From NCBI RefSeq assembly GCF_001026695.1, contig NZ_LDNB01000002.1, positions 407,029-471,028 on the forward strand: a DNA stretch of 64,000 nucleotides, in the 5' to 3' direction. Shown here piece after piece: positions 53,425-63,058 of this stretch; the stretch's first letter is position 1, and each line of letters begins with the position of its first letter. Both the position numbers and the translations under genes were made by a program. The notes under the pieces are model-generated. The model was not told the DNA's origin. It did no database searches and saw only the letters and a list, made by a program, of their open reading frames with translations. Origin of the DNA: Neobacillus vireti. GTDB lineage: Bacteria > Bacillota > Bacilli > Bacillales > Cytobacillaceae.

Positions 53425-55200
53425 ATGTACTTTGCTAACAGATTGTTTTTTATACTTGTCATTTTTATCGCCTTTGTTGTGTTATTATATTTTTTCCGCA
53501 AACAATACAACGCGGTCATCAACCCAGCTAATCTCCTTTGGCAGCAGGCTATGAATGAGTGGAATGCCTCGCCTTGGATTCAAAAATTACAGCAAAATCT
53601 CTTGTTTTGGCTGCAAATCGCTGCTCTTACATTATTAATGTTGGCATTGGCAAAACCGATATGGTTCTCAGAAGGGATTAAGGGGAATCAAATCATTTGG
53701 ATTGTAGATACATCGGCAACAATGTCAGCGATGAAGGCGGACAAGCCGCTCATTGAACAATCTAAACAACAAATGAAGCAAATGGCCGAGCGCTTAACTG
53801 GTCAGGAAGTAACCATGATTATTGCCGGTGCAAAGCCGAAAATCCTATTGAGCCGGGAAACCGATGCAGCCGTGATTCAACGGGAGATTGCGGGGCTTAC
53901 TGTTACATACGAACATGAAAATATCGAAAAGGCTGTAAAGCTTGCAGAATCACTAGTACACAATAAAGATACGGTGATTCATTTGTTTTCTGATTCTGTG
54001 AAAAAGGCAGACATGAAAGCAGATCTTACTAATATCCCCTATGAGATTCACAATGCTGCCGGCATACAAGATAACGTCGCCATCCTTTCCTTTGGGGTTG
54101 CGGCTAAAGAAAAACGAATTTCCGGACTGGCCGTTTTGGAAAACCAAGGGAAGAAGCAGGTAACATATCCCTTTGTCATTACCAGTGAGGATTCGGTTGT
54201 TTTTCAACATGAAGTAACAATTCCAGCCGGTCGACAAGTGGTGATAAATATTCCCGATTTGCCGGAGCACCGCTTTTATCAAGCGTCGATAAAAGCTGGG
54301 GATCATTATACGGCTGATAATGAATTAACAGCTGTTTACTCAGACTTGAATCCGACCATCCATGCACTTGGCGAAGTGAATCCCTTTTTTATTAAAGGGC
54401 TGGAAACCTTGGGCATCAAAGCAGTCCAGCTTGATGCAAAAAACTCTCTAGCATTAAAGGAAAGTGGAATCATTCTTGCTGAAGGCCTTCCTGTTAATGA
54501 ATTGCCGAAAATGCCGGTTATTTACATTAACAAATCCAAAAATCAGGATGAACTCATAGAAGTAAAGGAACCAATCGAGAGCATGGGTTCGCCGCTTACA
54601 GAATATGTTGATCTCGGCAAAACCTACATAAAATACGCGTCAAACCCGATAAAGGGAAATTGGGAAAACATTGTAACTAGCGGCGAACACCCGCTGATTC
54701 AAACGGGAACAATCAATGGACAGCCGGCTATCCTGATGAATTTTTCGCTTGAGAATACCGATTGGCCGCTGCACCCGGGGTTTCCAATTTTCCTCTATAA
54801 TAGCTATCAGTGGCTGTCAAAGCAAACAGGCTTTCTTGGTTATTTTCAGCCTGGCGAGGAAAAATGGCTTCAGCTTGATAGTAAAAAGTCCGTTTTGGAA
54901 ATCTATAATTCTACTGGAAAGAGCTTATCAACGCTCCAGTTAAATACGGAGAATTTTAAAGCTCCCTATAAACCAGGAATCTATCAAGCCGTAGCTGATG
55001 AACATGTGTATTATTTCTCAGTTCTGCTTGATGATCGCGAAAAAAAACCGGAGACAGCCCCGTCGTTTAGATTAAATCAATCAACGGCAAATGATACTGA
55101 ACTGGCCTTGAAGCCAAATGAATCATTATGGTTTTGGCTGACGCTCATCGTACTGGCACTGCTTATGGTGGAATGGGAGGTTTATCGAAAATGGCTATAG
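53425..55200 (+). CDS. BatA-like membrane protein with VWA domain
   Basis: The 591-residue protein has an aerotolerance/BatA-type N-terminus: a first helix at about 4-24, then a second at 60-82, then a VWA-like domain beginning IIWIVDTSATMSA (Asp 95; metal site DTSAT rather than DxSxS). A beta-rich part and a region with weak amidotransferase resemblance follow, and a third helix lies near the C-terminus (about 568-586). ATG 53425 follows AGAGGTG with 6-base spacing; GTG 53416 and ATG 53419 are less well placed. It overlaps the next gene by 10 bases. It was not assigned a specific substrate. Confidence 0.85.
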   Translation: MYFANRLFFILVIFIAFVVLLYFFRKQYNAVINPANLLWQQAMNEWNASPWIQKLQQNLLFWLQIAALTLLMLALAKPIWFSEGIKGNQIIWIVDTSATMSAMKADKPLIEQSKQQMKQMAERLTGQEVTMIIAGAKPKILLSRETDAAVIQREIAGLTVTYEHENIEKAVKLAESLVHNKDTVIHLFSDSVKKADMKADLTNIPYEIHNAAGIQDNVAILSFGVAAKEKRISGLAVLENQGKKQVTYPFVITSEDSVVFQHEVTIPAGRQVVINIPDLPEHRFYQASIKAGDHYTADNELTAVYSDLNPTIHALGEVNPFFIKGLETLGIKAVQLDAKNSLALKESGIILAEGLPVNELPKMPVIYINKSKNQDELIEVKEPIESMGSPLTEYVDLGKTYIKYASNPIKGNWENIVTSGEHPLIQTGTINGQPAILMNFSLENTDWPLHPGFPIFLYNSYQWLSKQTGFLGYFQPGEEKWLQLDSKKSVLEIYNSTGKSLSTLQLNTENFKAPYKPGIYQAVADEHVYYFSVLLDDREKKPETAPSFRLNQSTANDTELALKPNESLWFWLTLIVLALLMVEWEVYRKWL

Positions 55201-57986
55201 AGCTTAAATATCCCATCCTTCTGCTATTAATAATACCGGCTTCTTTTCTGGTTTATCGATATTTTAAACAAATAAGTGCTTCAATCAGTCCTGAAAAAGT
55301 GGTGATTGGCTGTCTAAGAGCGGTTCTATTTTTCTTGATTATTTTTGCGCTGACGATTCCGCAAATTTTGCTGCCAATTAAAGAGGAAATGATTATTTTT
55401 CTTACAGATCGCTCCGCAAGTTTTGAAGATGCGGAAACCGGGGTAATCGAGTGGATTGATGAAAGCACCCAATCAAAGAAAGCAAATCAATCATTTGCGA
55501 TAGCGTCGTTTGCTGATGGTGTGATTGTCGAACAATCGCTGTCAAATAAAAAAACAGTGTTAGATCAATTTAACGGGAAAGTGAAAAATGGTGAAACAAA
55601 TCTAGAAGAGGGAATTGGCTTCGCTGCTTCACTGCTGAAAACAGGGCAAAGCGGCAGGATTGTCCTTTTATCCGATGGAAATGAAACGGTCGGTACTAGT
55701 AAAGAGGCTGCGAAACTATTAAAAAATCAGAGGCTTGAGTTAGATTATGTCCGATTCAAGCAAAAGTTTCGTGAGGATATGGCCATCACAAGGCTGGATG
55801 TTCCACCCACTTTATATGAGGGAGAAAAAGCAAATATTGCGGTTTCGATTGCAAGTAATGTCGAAAAAACAGCTGATCTAAGAATCTCCTTAAACAACAA
55901 AGATATTCTCCATGAGAAGGTTACTGTAAAAGAGGGGCAAAATGAGTTTACCTTTTCAGATAATGCCGCTGAGCCGGGAATGTCGATTTATAAGGCTGAG
56001 ATTGCCGCGGAAAAGGATACCTTTAGCGAAAATAATACCCTCTATGCGGTCACAAATGTCAAGGGAACACCAAGAGTACTCGTAGTTCAAGGAAATCAAG
56101 ACGACCCATTAGCAGAAATTTTACAAGCCTCTGGGTTAATCACCGATAAGCTTATTCCCGAGAGGCTTCCAACAACCTTGGCAGGATTTTTGCAATACCA
56201 ATCGATCATTTTTAATAATGTTCCTGGAACGAAGGTCAGCGAACAGCAAATGAATTTGATTGAAAAAGCAGTCAAAGAATTTGGCACCGGCTTTGTGATG
56301 CTCGGTGGAGAGGACAGCTTTGGTCTCGGCGGTTACTTTAAAACACCAATAGAGAAATTGTTACCTGTCGACATGGACATTAAAGGAAAAAAAGAGATGC
56401 CCTCACTTGGATTGGTAATTGTTATTGACCGGTCTGGAAGTATGAGCGGCAATAAACTGACATTAGCGAAGGAAGCGGCAGCACGATCGGTAGAGTTATT
56501 GCGGGAAAAAGATACGCTTGGCTTTATTGCCTTTGATGACCGCCCATGGGTGATTGTTGAAACCGCACCGCTTGAAAACAAGAAAAAGGTTATTGAAAAA
56601 ATCCGCTCTGTTTCTGTTGGCGGCGGAACGAATATTTACCCCTCACTTGAAAAGGCTTATCAAGAGCTAAATGATTTAAAGCTGCAAAGAAAACACATTA
56701 TTTTGTTAACGGACGGACAGTCAGCCGCTGGCGGTGATTATCAAACGCTTATTTCAGAGGGGAAAAAAAATAAAATAACGTTGTCAACGGTTGCCTTAGG
56801 CTCGGATGCCGATCGAAACCTGTTAGAAGACCTTGCCGGTCAGGGGAGTGGACGATTTTACGATGTTACCGATGCGTCTGTTATTCCGAGCATTCTTTCA
56901 AGGGAAACGGTTATGACCACAAGAACCTATATTGAAGACCATCCTTTTTATCCTGTTGTGCAGCCCTATCCAGAATGGACAGCCATTTTTGAACAGGGAA
57001 TTCCAAAAATGAATGCCTATATTGCGGTAACCGCGAAAGATAGGGCGCAGGTGCCGCTTATTAGTGAAAAAAAGGATCCGGTTCTTGCAGAATGGCATTA
57101 TGGTTTAGGAACCACCTTAGCGTTTACGTCTGATATGACGGGAAAATGGTCTGGTGACTGGGCTAAATGGGCTAACTGGCCGCAATTTTTGAATACTCTG
57201 GTAGTAAAGTCGCTGCCACAATATGACAGCGAGCCGTTCCGTTTTACAATTGAAAAGGAAAATGACAATACGGTGGTCCAATTAAAAGCAGCAGATGGGC
57301 AATTTAGTCCATTAGATGTATCTGTTGTTTCACAAAATGGTACGGTCATCGACACAAATTCTAAGCCGACAGCTCCAGGTGAATTTGAAGTGAGTTTTCC
57401 AAATAAGCCCGGTATGTATTTTTTGCGTGTGAAACAAACGAGCGAGGAAGGGCAGGATAAATTGTTTCAAACAGGCTTTTCGGTTCCCTATTCGGATGAA
57501 TATTTGTTAAAAGCAACCAATACTGCTTTATTAAAAGAGCTCGCGGAGCTTACAGGCGGAAAAGAATTGCAGGCGGCAAAGGAAGCGTTTCGACCGTTAC
57601 AACAAAAGCCAAAACGCAAAGAACCAATTAGTGAACAGCTTTTATTAGCTGCTTTCCTCCTGCTTGTGTTCGAGATTCTAATAAGGAGACTAGGCTTTCA
57701 GCCATTTCTATCCTTACTGCACCTGCGGAAGAAACCCTCGAAAAAAGGTGAACAGGAAGGTGCAGCAGTATTAAAGCAGCTTTCAAGGGCGAAGGCAAAG
57801 GTGAAGTCAAGGGTTGAAAGTAAACGAGAGGTAACAGAATCTAAGCAAGAAAAAACGAAGGAAAAGCGGCGGGAACCTTCGCTGCCAACAGTTGCGAAAA
57901 AGCGGAATCCCGTACCGGAAGTGTCCACTGAAGAAAAGGAAGAACGCATGAAACGTTTGCTTGAAGCAAAGAACAGAAAGAAGTAA
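55191..57986 (+). CDS. Large VWA/amidotransferase-like membrane protein
   Basis: The 931 residues have two N-terminal helices (about 6-24 and 37-62), a first VWA-like domain with DRSAS at Asp 73, beta-sandwich segments (about 190-290), an amidotransferase-like stretch (about 300-400: FGTGFVMLGGEDSFGLGG), a second full VWA domain with DRSGSMSG (Asp 413) and ILLTDGQS, a further beta region, a C-terminal helix (about 814-836), and a Lys/Arg/Glu-rich cytoplasmic tail of ~95 residues. ATG 55191 follows GGGAGG. It is the last gene of the operon. It is the likely membrane-spanning hub with both outside VWA domains and an inside charged tail. Confidence 0.86.
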   Translation: MAIELKYPILLLLIIPASFLVYRYFKQISASISPEKVVIGCLRAVLFFLIIFALTIPQILLPIKEEMIIFLTDRSASFEDAETGVIEWIDESTQSKKANQSFAIASFADGVIVEQSLSNKKTVLDQFNGKVKNGETNLEEGIGFAASLLKTGQSGRIVLLSDGNETVGTSKEAAKLLKNQRLELDYVRFKQKFREDMAITRLDVPPTLYEGEKANIAVSIASNVEKTADLRISLNNKDILHEKVTVKEGQNEFTFSDNAAEPGMSIYKAEIAAEKDTFSENNTLYAVTNVKGTPRVLVVQGNQDDPLAEILQASGLITDKLIPERLPTTLAGFLQYQSIIFNNVPGTKVSEQQMNLIEKAVKEFGTGFVMLGGEDSFGLGGYFKTPIEKLLPVDMDIKGKKEMPSLGLVIVIDRSGSMSGNKLTLAKEAAARSVELLREKDTLGFIAFDDRPWVIVETAPLENKKKVIEKIRSVSVGGGTNIYPSLEKAYQELNDLKLQRKHIILLTDGQSAAGGDYQTLISEGKKNKITLSTVALGSDADRNLLEDLAGQGSGRFYDVTDASVIPSILSRETVMTTRTYIEDHPFYPVVQPYPEWTAIFEQGIPKMNAYIAVTAKDRAQVPLISEKKDPVLAEWHYGLGTTLAFTSDMTGKWSGDWAKWANWPQFLNTLVVKSLPQYDSEPFRFTIEKENDNTVVQLKAADGQFSPLDVSVVSQNGTVIDTNSKPTAPGEFEVSFPNKPGMYFLRVKQTSEEGQDKLFQTGFSVPYSDEYLLKATNTALLKELAELTGGKELQAAKEAFRPLQQKPKRKEPISEQLLLAAFLLLVFEILIRRLGFQPFLSLLHLRKKPSKKGEQEGAAVLKQLSRAKAKVKSRVESKREVTESKQEKTKEKRREPSLPTVAKKRNPVPEVSTEEKEERMKRLLEAKNRKK

Positions 57987-58047
57987 TATATATAGGGATA
58001 GTGCGGTAGTGTCTTTTCTATTAGTCCCTCTATGTAAAGATATTTTC

Positions 58048-58076
58048 TTGACAGAAATAGTATGACTGTGTAAACT
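58048..58076 (+). promoter_or_regulatory. Sigma-A promoter for ylxM-ffh
   Basis: TTGACA (58048-58053), 17 bases, then TAAACT (58071-58076), about 50 bases before ylxM. It makes ylxM-ffh independent of the preceding operon. Confidence 0.8.
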
Positions 58077-58126
58077 ACTCTTGTAAAGGCTTTTCACTTA
58101 ACATTGGTATTGGAGGGAACCCATGC

Positions 58127-58462
58127 ATGATGCTTGAAAAGACAACACGAATGAACTATCTTTATGATTTTTACTATTCGTTGTTAACACCAAAGCAGCA
58201 AAGCTATATGTCTCTCTATTATTTAGATGATTACTCCCTTGGGGAAATTGCTGAAGAATATGATGTAAGCCGTCAGGCCGTGTATGATAATATTAAACGG
58301 ACGGAAGCAATGCTTGAGGAGTACGAGGAAAAGCTGCGATTATTCCAGAAATTTCAAGAGCGCGTAAAACTAATCAAGCACGTAAAAGAATTGCTTAATG
58401 AGGAGAACCCTTCAAAGCAGGCAATGTTAGAAACTGTTGCCGAGCTTGAGAAATTAGATTAG
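58127..58462 (+). CDS. ylxM: Sigma-70-like helix-turn-helix protein YlxM (SRP-associated)
   Basis: This 111-residue protein is of the YlxM/p13 family, linked to the signal recognition particle. The motif [39 protein letters not shown] (residues about 20-58) forms the helix-turn-helix. ATG 58127 follows GGAGGGAA. The neighbouring ffh supports an SRP-related role. Confidence 0.94.
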   Translation: MMLEKTTRMNYLYDFYYSLLTPKQQSYMSLYYLDDYSLGEIAEEYDVSRQAVYDNIKRTEAMLEEYEEKLRLFQKFQERVKLIKHVKELLNEENPSKQAMLETVAELEKLD

Positions 58463-58474
58463 GAGGCGGCATGA

Positions 58475-59827
58475 ATGGCATTTGAAGGATTAGCCGACCG
58501 ACTGCAAAATACTATCCAAAAAATCCGTGGAAAAGGGAAGGTCTCGGAAGCGGATGTTAAAGAAATGATGCGCGAAGTCCGCCTTGCGCTGCTTGAAGCT
58601 GACGTAAATTTCAAAGTTGTCAAAGACTTTGTGAAAAAAGTCAGCGAACGTGCCGTAGGGGTGGAAGTACTAAAAAGCTTATCTCCAGGTCAGCAAATCA
58701 TTAAAATTGTTAATGAGGAATTGACCGCGTTAATGGGGGGCGAGCAAAGCAAGATAGCAGCATCAAACCGTCCGCCAACGGTCATCATGATGGTCGGGCT
58801 GCAGGGTGCTGGTAAAACGACAACAACTGGTAAGCTTTCGCTCTTGCTTCGAAAGAAGTACAATCGCAAGCCATTGCTAGTTGCCGCGGATATTTACCGT
58901 CCGGCTGCAATTAAGCAGCTGCAGACTCTCGGCAAACAATTAGATATGCCGGTTTTTTCTCTCGGCGATCAAGTGAGCCCGGTTGAAATTGCCAAACAGG
59001 CAATTGAGAAGGCGAAAGAGGAGCATCATGATTATGTCTTGATTGATACGGCTGGCCGTCTGCATGTCGATGAAGCATTAATGGGCGAGCTGAAGGACAT
59101 TAAAGAATTAACCAAGCCGGATGAAATCTTCCTTGTTGTTGATGCCATGACGGGGCAGGATGCTGTCAATGTAGCTCAAAGCTTTAATGAACAGCTTGGT
59201 TTAACCGGAGTTGTCTTGACAAAGCTAGACGGTGATACTCGAGGCGGAGCCGCACTCTCAATTCGCGCTGTAACCCAAACGCCGATTAAATTTGTCGGTC
59301 TTGGCGAGAAAATGGACGCATTGGAACCGTTCCATCCAGAACGAATGGCTTCAAGAATTCTCGGCATGGGCGATGTGCTGACCCTGATTGAAAAGGCACA
59401 GGCGAATGTCGATGAACAAAAGGCGAAAGAGTTAGAGCAGAAAATGCGGACAGCGTCATTTACGCTGGAGGATTTTTTGGAACAGCTCGGCCAGGTCCGC
59501 AATCTTGGTCCGCTTGATGAATTATTAAAAATGATGCCTGGTGCAAACAAAATCAAAGGTTTGAATAATATGCAAATCGATGAGAAGCAAATTGCCCATG
59601 TAGAAGCAATCATCAGGTCGATGACCAAGGCAGAGAAAAATAATCCGGAAATCCTGAACTCCAAACGGAAAAACAGGATTGCCAAAGGCAGCGGCCGTAC
59701 TGTCACTGAAGTGAATCGTTTGCTCAAACAGTTTGAAGATATGAAAAAAATGATGAAGCAAATGACAGGCATGCAGCAAAAAGGCAAGAAAAAAGGCGGG
59801 TTTAAATTTCCATTTAAACCGTTTTAA
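58475..59827 (+). CDS. ffh: Signal recognition particle protein Ffh
   Basis: Ffh is the GTPase of the signal recognition particle; it binds 4.5S/scRNA and signal peptides and docks with FtsY. The 450 residues have the N-domain, G1 GLQGAGKTTTTGKL (near 106), DIYRPAAIKQL, DTAGRL, TKLDGDTRGGAAL, and a Met-rich M-domain from about 300 ending MKQMTGMQQKGKKKGGFKF. A repeat follows the stop. Confidence 0.97.
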   Translation: MAFEGLADRLQNTIQKIRGKGKVSEADVKEMMREVRLALLEADVNFKVVKDFVKKVSERAVGVEVLKSLSPGQQIIKIVNEELTALMGGEQSKIAASNRPPTVIMMVGLQGAGKTTTTGKLSLLLRKKYNRKPLLVAADIYRPAAIKQLQTLGKQLDMPVFSLGDQVSPVEIAKQAIEKAKEEHHDYVLIDTAGRLHVDEALMGELKDIKELTKPDEIFLVVDAMTGQDAVNVAQSFNEQLGLTGVVLTKLDGDTRGGAALSIRAVTQTPIKFVGLGEKMDALEPFHPERMASRILGMGDVLTLIEKAQANVDEQKAKELEQKMRTASFTLEDFLEQLGQVRNLGPLDELLKMMPGANKIKGLNNMQIDEKQIAHVEAIIRSMTKAEKNNPEILNSKRKNRIAKGSGRTVTEVNRLLKQFEDMKKMMKQMTGMQQKGKKKGGFKFPFKPF

Positions 59828-59831
59828 ATCG

Positions 59832-59946
59832 AAAAGCGGAAGCGCCTTGGTCAGGGGCGACAAGCATAAGACAGGCGCTGACAGAAGGCGTTCTTTTGCC
59901 TTCCGAAGCGATTGGCTTATGACTCGAGCCCCTAGGCGCTGGAGCT
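59832..59946 (-). repeat. Bacillaceae intergenic imperfect-palindromic repeat, copy A
   Basis: Copy A lies between ffh and rpsP. It shows AAAAGCGGAAGCGCCTTGG on one end and CCTAGGCGCTGGAGCT on the other, with an internal stem GAAGGC/GCCTTC (59884-59889 and 59898-59903). It aligns with the reverse complement of copy B at 63629-63747. Confidence 0.8.
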
Positions 59947-60025
59947 AGACAGTCATCTAATTTCAAAAAATTACTCGTTTTATTTTGCGGAATTATTGGA
60001 AATAATGACTGTAAAGAAAAAACAC

Positions 60026-60054
60026 TTTACAAATGATTTAAGAATTGATATTAT
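60026..60054 (+). promoter_or_regulatory. Sigma-A promoter for rpsP
   Basis: TTTACA (60026-60031), 17 bases, TATTAT (60049-60054), with rpsP starting 39 bases downstream. Confidence 0.75.
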
Positions 60055-60093
60055 ACTATCTTGTGTGAAACTATTCGGAGGTGCTTATTTAAA

Positions 60094-60366
60094 ATGGCAG
60101 TTAAAATTCGTTTAAAACGTATGGGAGCTAAAAAAACTCCTTTCTATCGTATCGTAGTAGCAGATTCTCGTTCTCCTCGTGACGGACGTTACATTGAAAT
60201 CGTTGGAACTTACAACCCTGTAACGCAACCGGCTAAAGTAGAAATCAACGAAGAATTAGTTCTTAAATGGTTAAAAGACGGTGCAAAACCATCTGATACT
60301 GTTCGGAACCTGTTCTCAAACCAAGGCATCATGGAAAAATTCCATAATGCAAAATTAAGCAAGTAA
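60094..60366 (+). CDS. rpsP: 30S ribosomal protein S16 RpsP
   Basis: S16 is a small-subunit assembly protein. The 90-residue product starts [20 protein letters not shown] and has [22 protein letters not shown] 60094 follows GGAGGTG (60076-60082). Confidence 0.97.
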   Translation: MAVKIRLKRMGAKKTPFYRIVVADSRSPRDGRYIEIVGTYNPVTQPAKVEINEELVLKWLKDGAKPSDTVRNLFSNQGIMEKFHNAKLSK

Positions 60367-60378
60367 TCGCAGGCGATT

Positions 60379-60609
60379 ATGAAGGACCTAATCGAAACGA
60401 TTGTTAAGCCTCTTGTTGATTTTCCGGAAGATGTGCATGTGCTTGTCACGGAAGACGATTCGCGAATTACCTATCTGCTTTCTGTTAACAAGACAGACAT
60501 GGGAAAAGTGATTGGCAAGCAGGGGCGTGTTGCAAAGGCCATTAGAACTGTTGTATATGCAGCGGGATCATCACAACAAAAGAAAATTTTTCTAGAAATT
60601 GGTGAATAG
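60379..60609 (+). CDS. khpA: KH-domain RNA-binding protein KhpA (YlqC)
   Basis: KhpA is a small RNA-binding protein that pairs with KhpB (Jag) in cell division and RNA regulation in Firmicutes. The 76 residues form one KH domain with the GKVIGKQGRVAKAIRTVV loop (IGKQG). It follows rpsP by 12 bases in a conserved pair. Confidence 0.93.
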   Translation: MKDLIETIVKPLVDFPEDVHVLVTEDDSRITYLLSVNKTDMGKVIGKQGRVAKAIRTVVYAAGSSQQKKIFLEIGE

Positions 60610-60625
60610 CTTTTTGCATCTAGAT

Positions 60626-60656
60626 AAAAGGGAGGAATAAAAATCCTCCCTTTTTT
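60626..60656 (+). terminator. Terminator after khpA
   Basis: AAAAGGGAGGA and TCCTCCCTTTTTT form a strong hairpin with T tail. Confidence 0.9.
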
Positions 60657-60686
60657 GCTATAAAAAATGCAAAAGGGGGCCTTATT

Positions 60687-61073
60687 ATGCAAATAATCCA
60701 AGCAGTTATCGTTAAGCAACTATTAACAGAAAATAGTAAACAACAGCTTTTCAATGGTTATCATTCCAAGAAGCTGCAGCTCCAGAAAGAGTGCGATCAG
60801 CTTCAATTCGAATTAAAACGGTTAGAAAAGTCCAAAAGCCTTTCACCGGGAACATTAAAAAAACAATTTGAAAAAGAAATTCAAATGCGCAAAGAAAAAA
60901 TAAAGCTTCTTGAGTTTCAAGCGGAACAATTACATATCCTACCCTTAGGCAGTGAAATAAAGGAAAAAGAAGTTCAGGCCCTTGTAGAATTAAACGTCGG
61001 TGACAATTGGGATGAACGGTTTGGCCAATCTGAAATTATCGTAAGCGACGGTGTAATAGTAGAAATTCGCTAG
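60687..61073 (+). CDS. ylqD: YlqD family coiled-coil protein
   Basis: The 128-residue protein is of unknown role. Residues about 10-90 form a charged coiled coil ([19 protein letters not shown] and [17 protein letters not shown]), followed by a small domain with [11 protein letters not shown] and ending VIVEIR. It precedes rimM, as in B. subtilis, so it is placed with rRNA and ribosome assembly genes. Confidence 0.85.
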   Translation: MQIIQAVIVKQLLTENSKQQLFNGYHSKKLQLQKECDQLQFELKRLEKSKSLSPGTLKKQFEKEIQMRKEKIKLLEFQAEQLHILPLGSEIKEKEVQALVELNVGDNWDERFGQSEIIVSDGVIVEIR

Positions 61074-61086
61074 AGGTGTGAAAAAT

Positions 61087-61605
61087 ATGGAAAAATGGTT
61101 CAACGTTGGGAAAATCGTCAATACACAGGGGATAAAAGGTGAAGTACGAGTCATTTCAAAAACTGACTTCCCTGAGAAACGCTATAAAGCCGGGAATGTT
61201 TTATATTTGTTTATGCCAAATTCAAATACCCCATTTGAACTAACAGTCAAAAGCCACAGGACACATAAAAATTTTGAATTACTTACATTTGAAGGTTTTA
61301 ATAATATCAATGAAGTTGAAAAATTCAGGGACGGAATTTTGAAAGTGCCGGAATCACAACTTAGCACATTAGCAAAAGATGAATTTTATTACCACGAAAT
61401 TATCGGCTGCCTTGTTTCCACAACTGAAGGAGAGGAAATCGGAAAAATAGCTGAAATTCTCTCCCCTGGTGCCAATGATGTTTGGGTGGTTAAAGGAAAA
61501 GGCGGTAAGGAAGTCCTAATCCCGTATATCCATGATGTAGTTAAGAAAGTGGATGTACAAGAAAAAATCGTTATCATTGAGCCAATGGAAGGATTACTTT
61601 CATGA
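61087..61605 (+). CDS. rimM: 16S rRNA processing factor RimM
   Basis: RimM binds 30S/S19 and helps 16S rRNA maturation. The 172 residues start [22 protein letters not shown], with an N-terminal RimM domain and a C-terminal PRC barrel ([17 protein letters not shown]). ATG 61087 follows AGAGGTG (61072-61078); GTG 61078 overlaps the site. Confidence 0.95.
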   Translation: MEKWFNVGKIVNTQGIKGEVRVISKTDFPEKRYKAGNVLYLFMPNSNTPFELTVKSHRTHKNFELLTFEGFNNINEVEKFRDGILKVPESQLSTLAKDEFYYHEIIGCLVSTTEGEEIGKIAEILSPGANDVWVVKGKGGKEVLIPYIHDVVKKVDVQEKIVIIEPMEGLLS

Positions 61606-62345
61606 TGCAGATTGATATTCTGACCTTATTTCCAGAAATGTTTTCCGGCGTGCTGGGACAATCAATTTTGCAGAAAGCGGCCGAGAAATCAGCGGTCAAC
61701 TATAATGTCGTAAATTTCCGTGAATATGCCGATAACAAACATTCAACGGTTGATGACTATCCATATGGCGGCGGGGCAGGCATGGTATTAAAACCGCAGC
61801 CAATCTTTGATGCGGTTGCAGCTCTGAAGGAAAAGGCCAAAAGCAGCAAACCAAGGGTGATTTTGCTTTGCCCGCAAGGCGAACGCTATGAGCAGCGAAA
61901 AGCGGAGGAGCTGGCAAATGAAGAGCATTTACTATTTATTTGCGGCCATTATGAGGGTTATGATGAACGAATCCGTGAGCATGTGGTAACGGATGAAATC
62001 TCGATTGGTGATTATGTCCTGACTGGCGGCGAGCTTGGAGCAATGGTCGTGATCGACAGTGTGGTCCGTCTTTTACCGGAAGTATTAGGAAATCAGGAAT
62101 CACATCAGAAGGATTCGTTTAGTACGGGGCTCTTAGAGCACCCACATTACACTAGACCCGCAGATTTTCGCGGCATGAAGGTGCCTGATACATTGTTGTC
62201 AGGAAATCATAAATTAATTGAAGAATGGCGGAATAAAGAGGCATTACGCCGTACACTTTTAAGACGCCCGGATTTATTGGATAAAATAGAACTCACAGCA
62301 AAACAAGAAAAATGGTTAGAAGAAGTAAAAAAAGATTGCGAGTAA
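61602..62345 (+). CDS. trmD: tRNA (guanine-37-N1)-methyltransferase TrmD
   Basis: TrmD methylates G37 of tRNAs and prevents frameshifting. The 247-residue SPOUT protein has [39 protein letters not shown] and the knot motif [16 protein letters not shown]. The start is ATG 61602 or the adjacent ATG 61605; it overlaps the rimM stop. Confidence 0.96.
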   Translation: MMQIDILTLFPEMFSGVLGQSILQKAAEKSAVNYNVVNFREYADNKHSTVDDYPYGGGAGMVLKPQPIFDAVAALKEKAKSSKPRVILLCPQGERYEQRKAEELANEEHLLFICGHYEGYDERIREHVVTDEISIGDYVLTGGELGAMVVIDSVVRLLPEVLGNQESHQKDSFSTGLLEHPHYTRPADFRGMKVPDTLLSGNHKLIEEWRNKEALRRTLLRRPDLLDKIELTAKQEKWLEEVKKDCE

Positions 62346-62347
62346 TA

Positions 62348-62376
62348 TTGCGAGCCTGCAATAAATATGGTATGAT
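62348..62376 (+). promoter_or_regulatory. Sigma-A promoter for rplS
   Basis: TTGCGA (62348-62353), 17 bases, TATGAT (62371-62376). Transcription would begin near 62383 with the L19 leader. Confidence 0.8.
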
Positions 62377-62404
62377 ACTACTTGTGACTTGGGCTGATAT
62401 ATTT

Positions 62405-62833
<429 letters not shown>

Positions 62834-62843
62834 TATGAAAAGG

Positions 62844-62877
62844 AAAGAGCTTGCTTTAGGAGCAGGCTCTTTTTTTT
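62844..62877 (+). terminator. Terminator after rplS
   Basis: AAAGAGCTTGCT and AGCAGGCTCTTT form the stem, followed by a T run to 62877. Confidence 0.9.
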
Positions 62878-63058
62878 AATACATATCTTCTTCTTTGATA
62901 GAAAGAATAATCATATTGGACTCCCCGAATTGTTACTGTTTTTTAAACAAATTATTAAAGTTTGATTAAAAAGATAATCCCATCGTGTTAAATTTGTTTA
63001 AGTTATGTAAAATAGGCTGTATAAAACATTTTTTTTAATAGTGATTGGTGGGGATTGT

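Noticed and set aside
59176-59787. 203-codon open frame on the minus strand within ffh
   Set aside because: It lies wholly inside ffh in antisense, has a Ser/Phe/Ile-rich composition typical of shadow frames, and lacks a ribosome binding site.
62962-63025. Possible promoter before the signal peptidase gene
   Set aside because: Candidate -35 and -10 pairs had 18-20 base spacing and poor matches, so no call was made.
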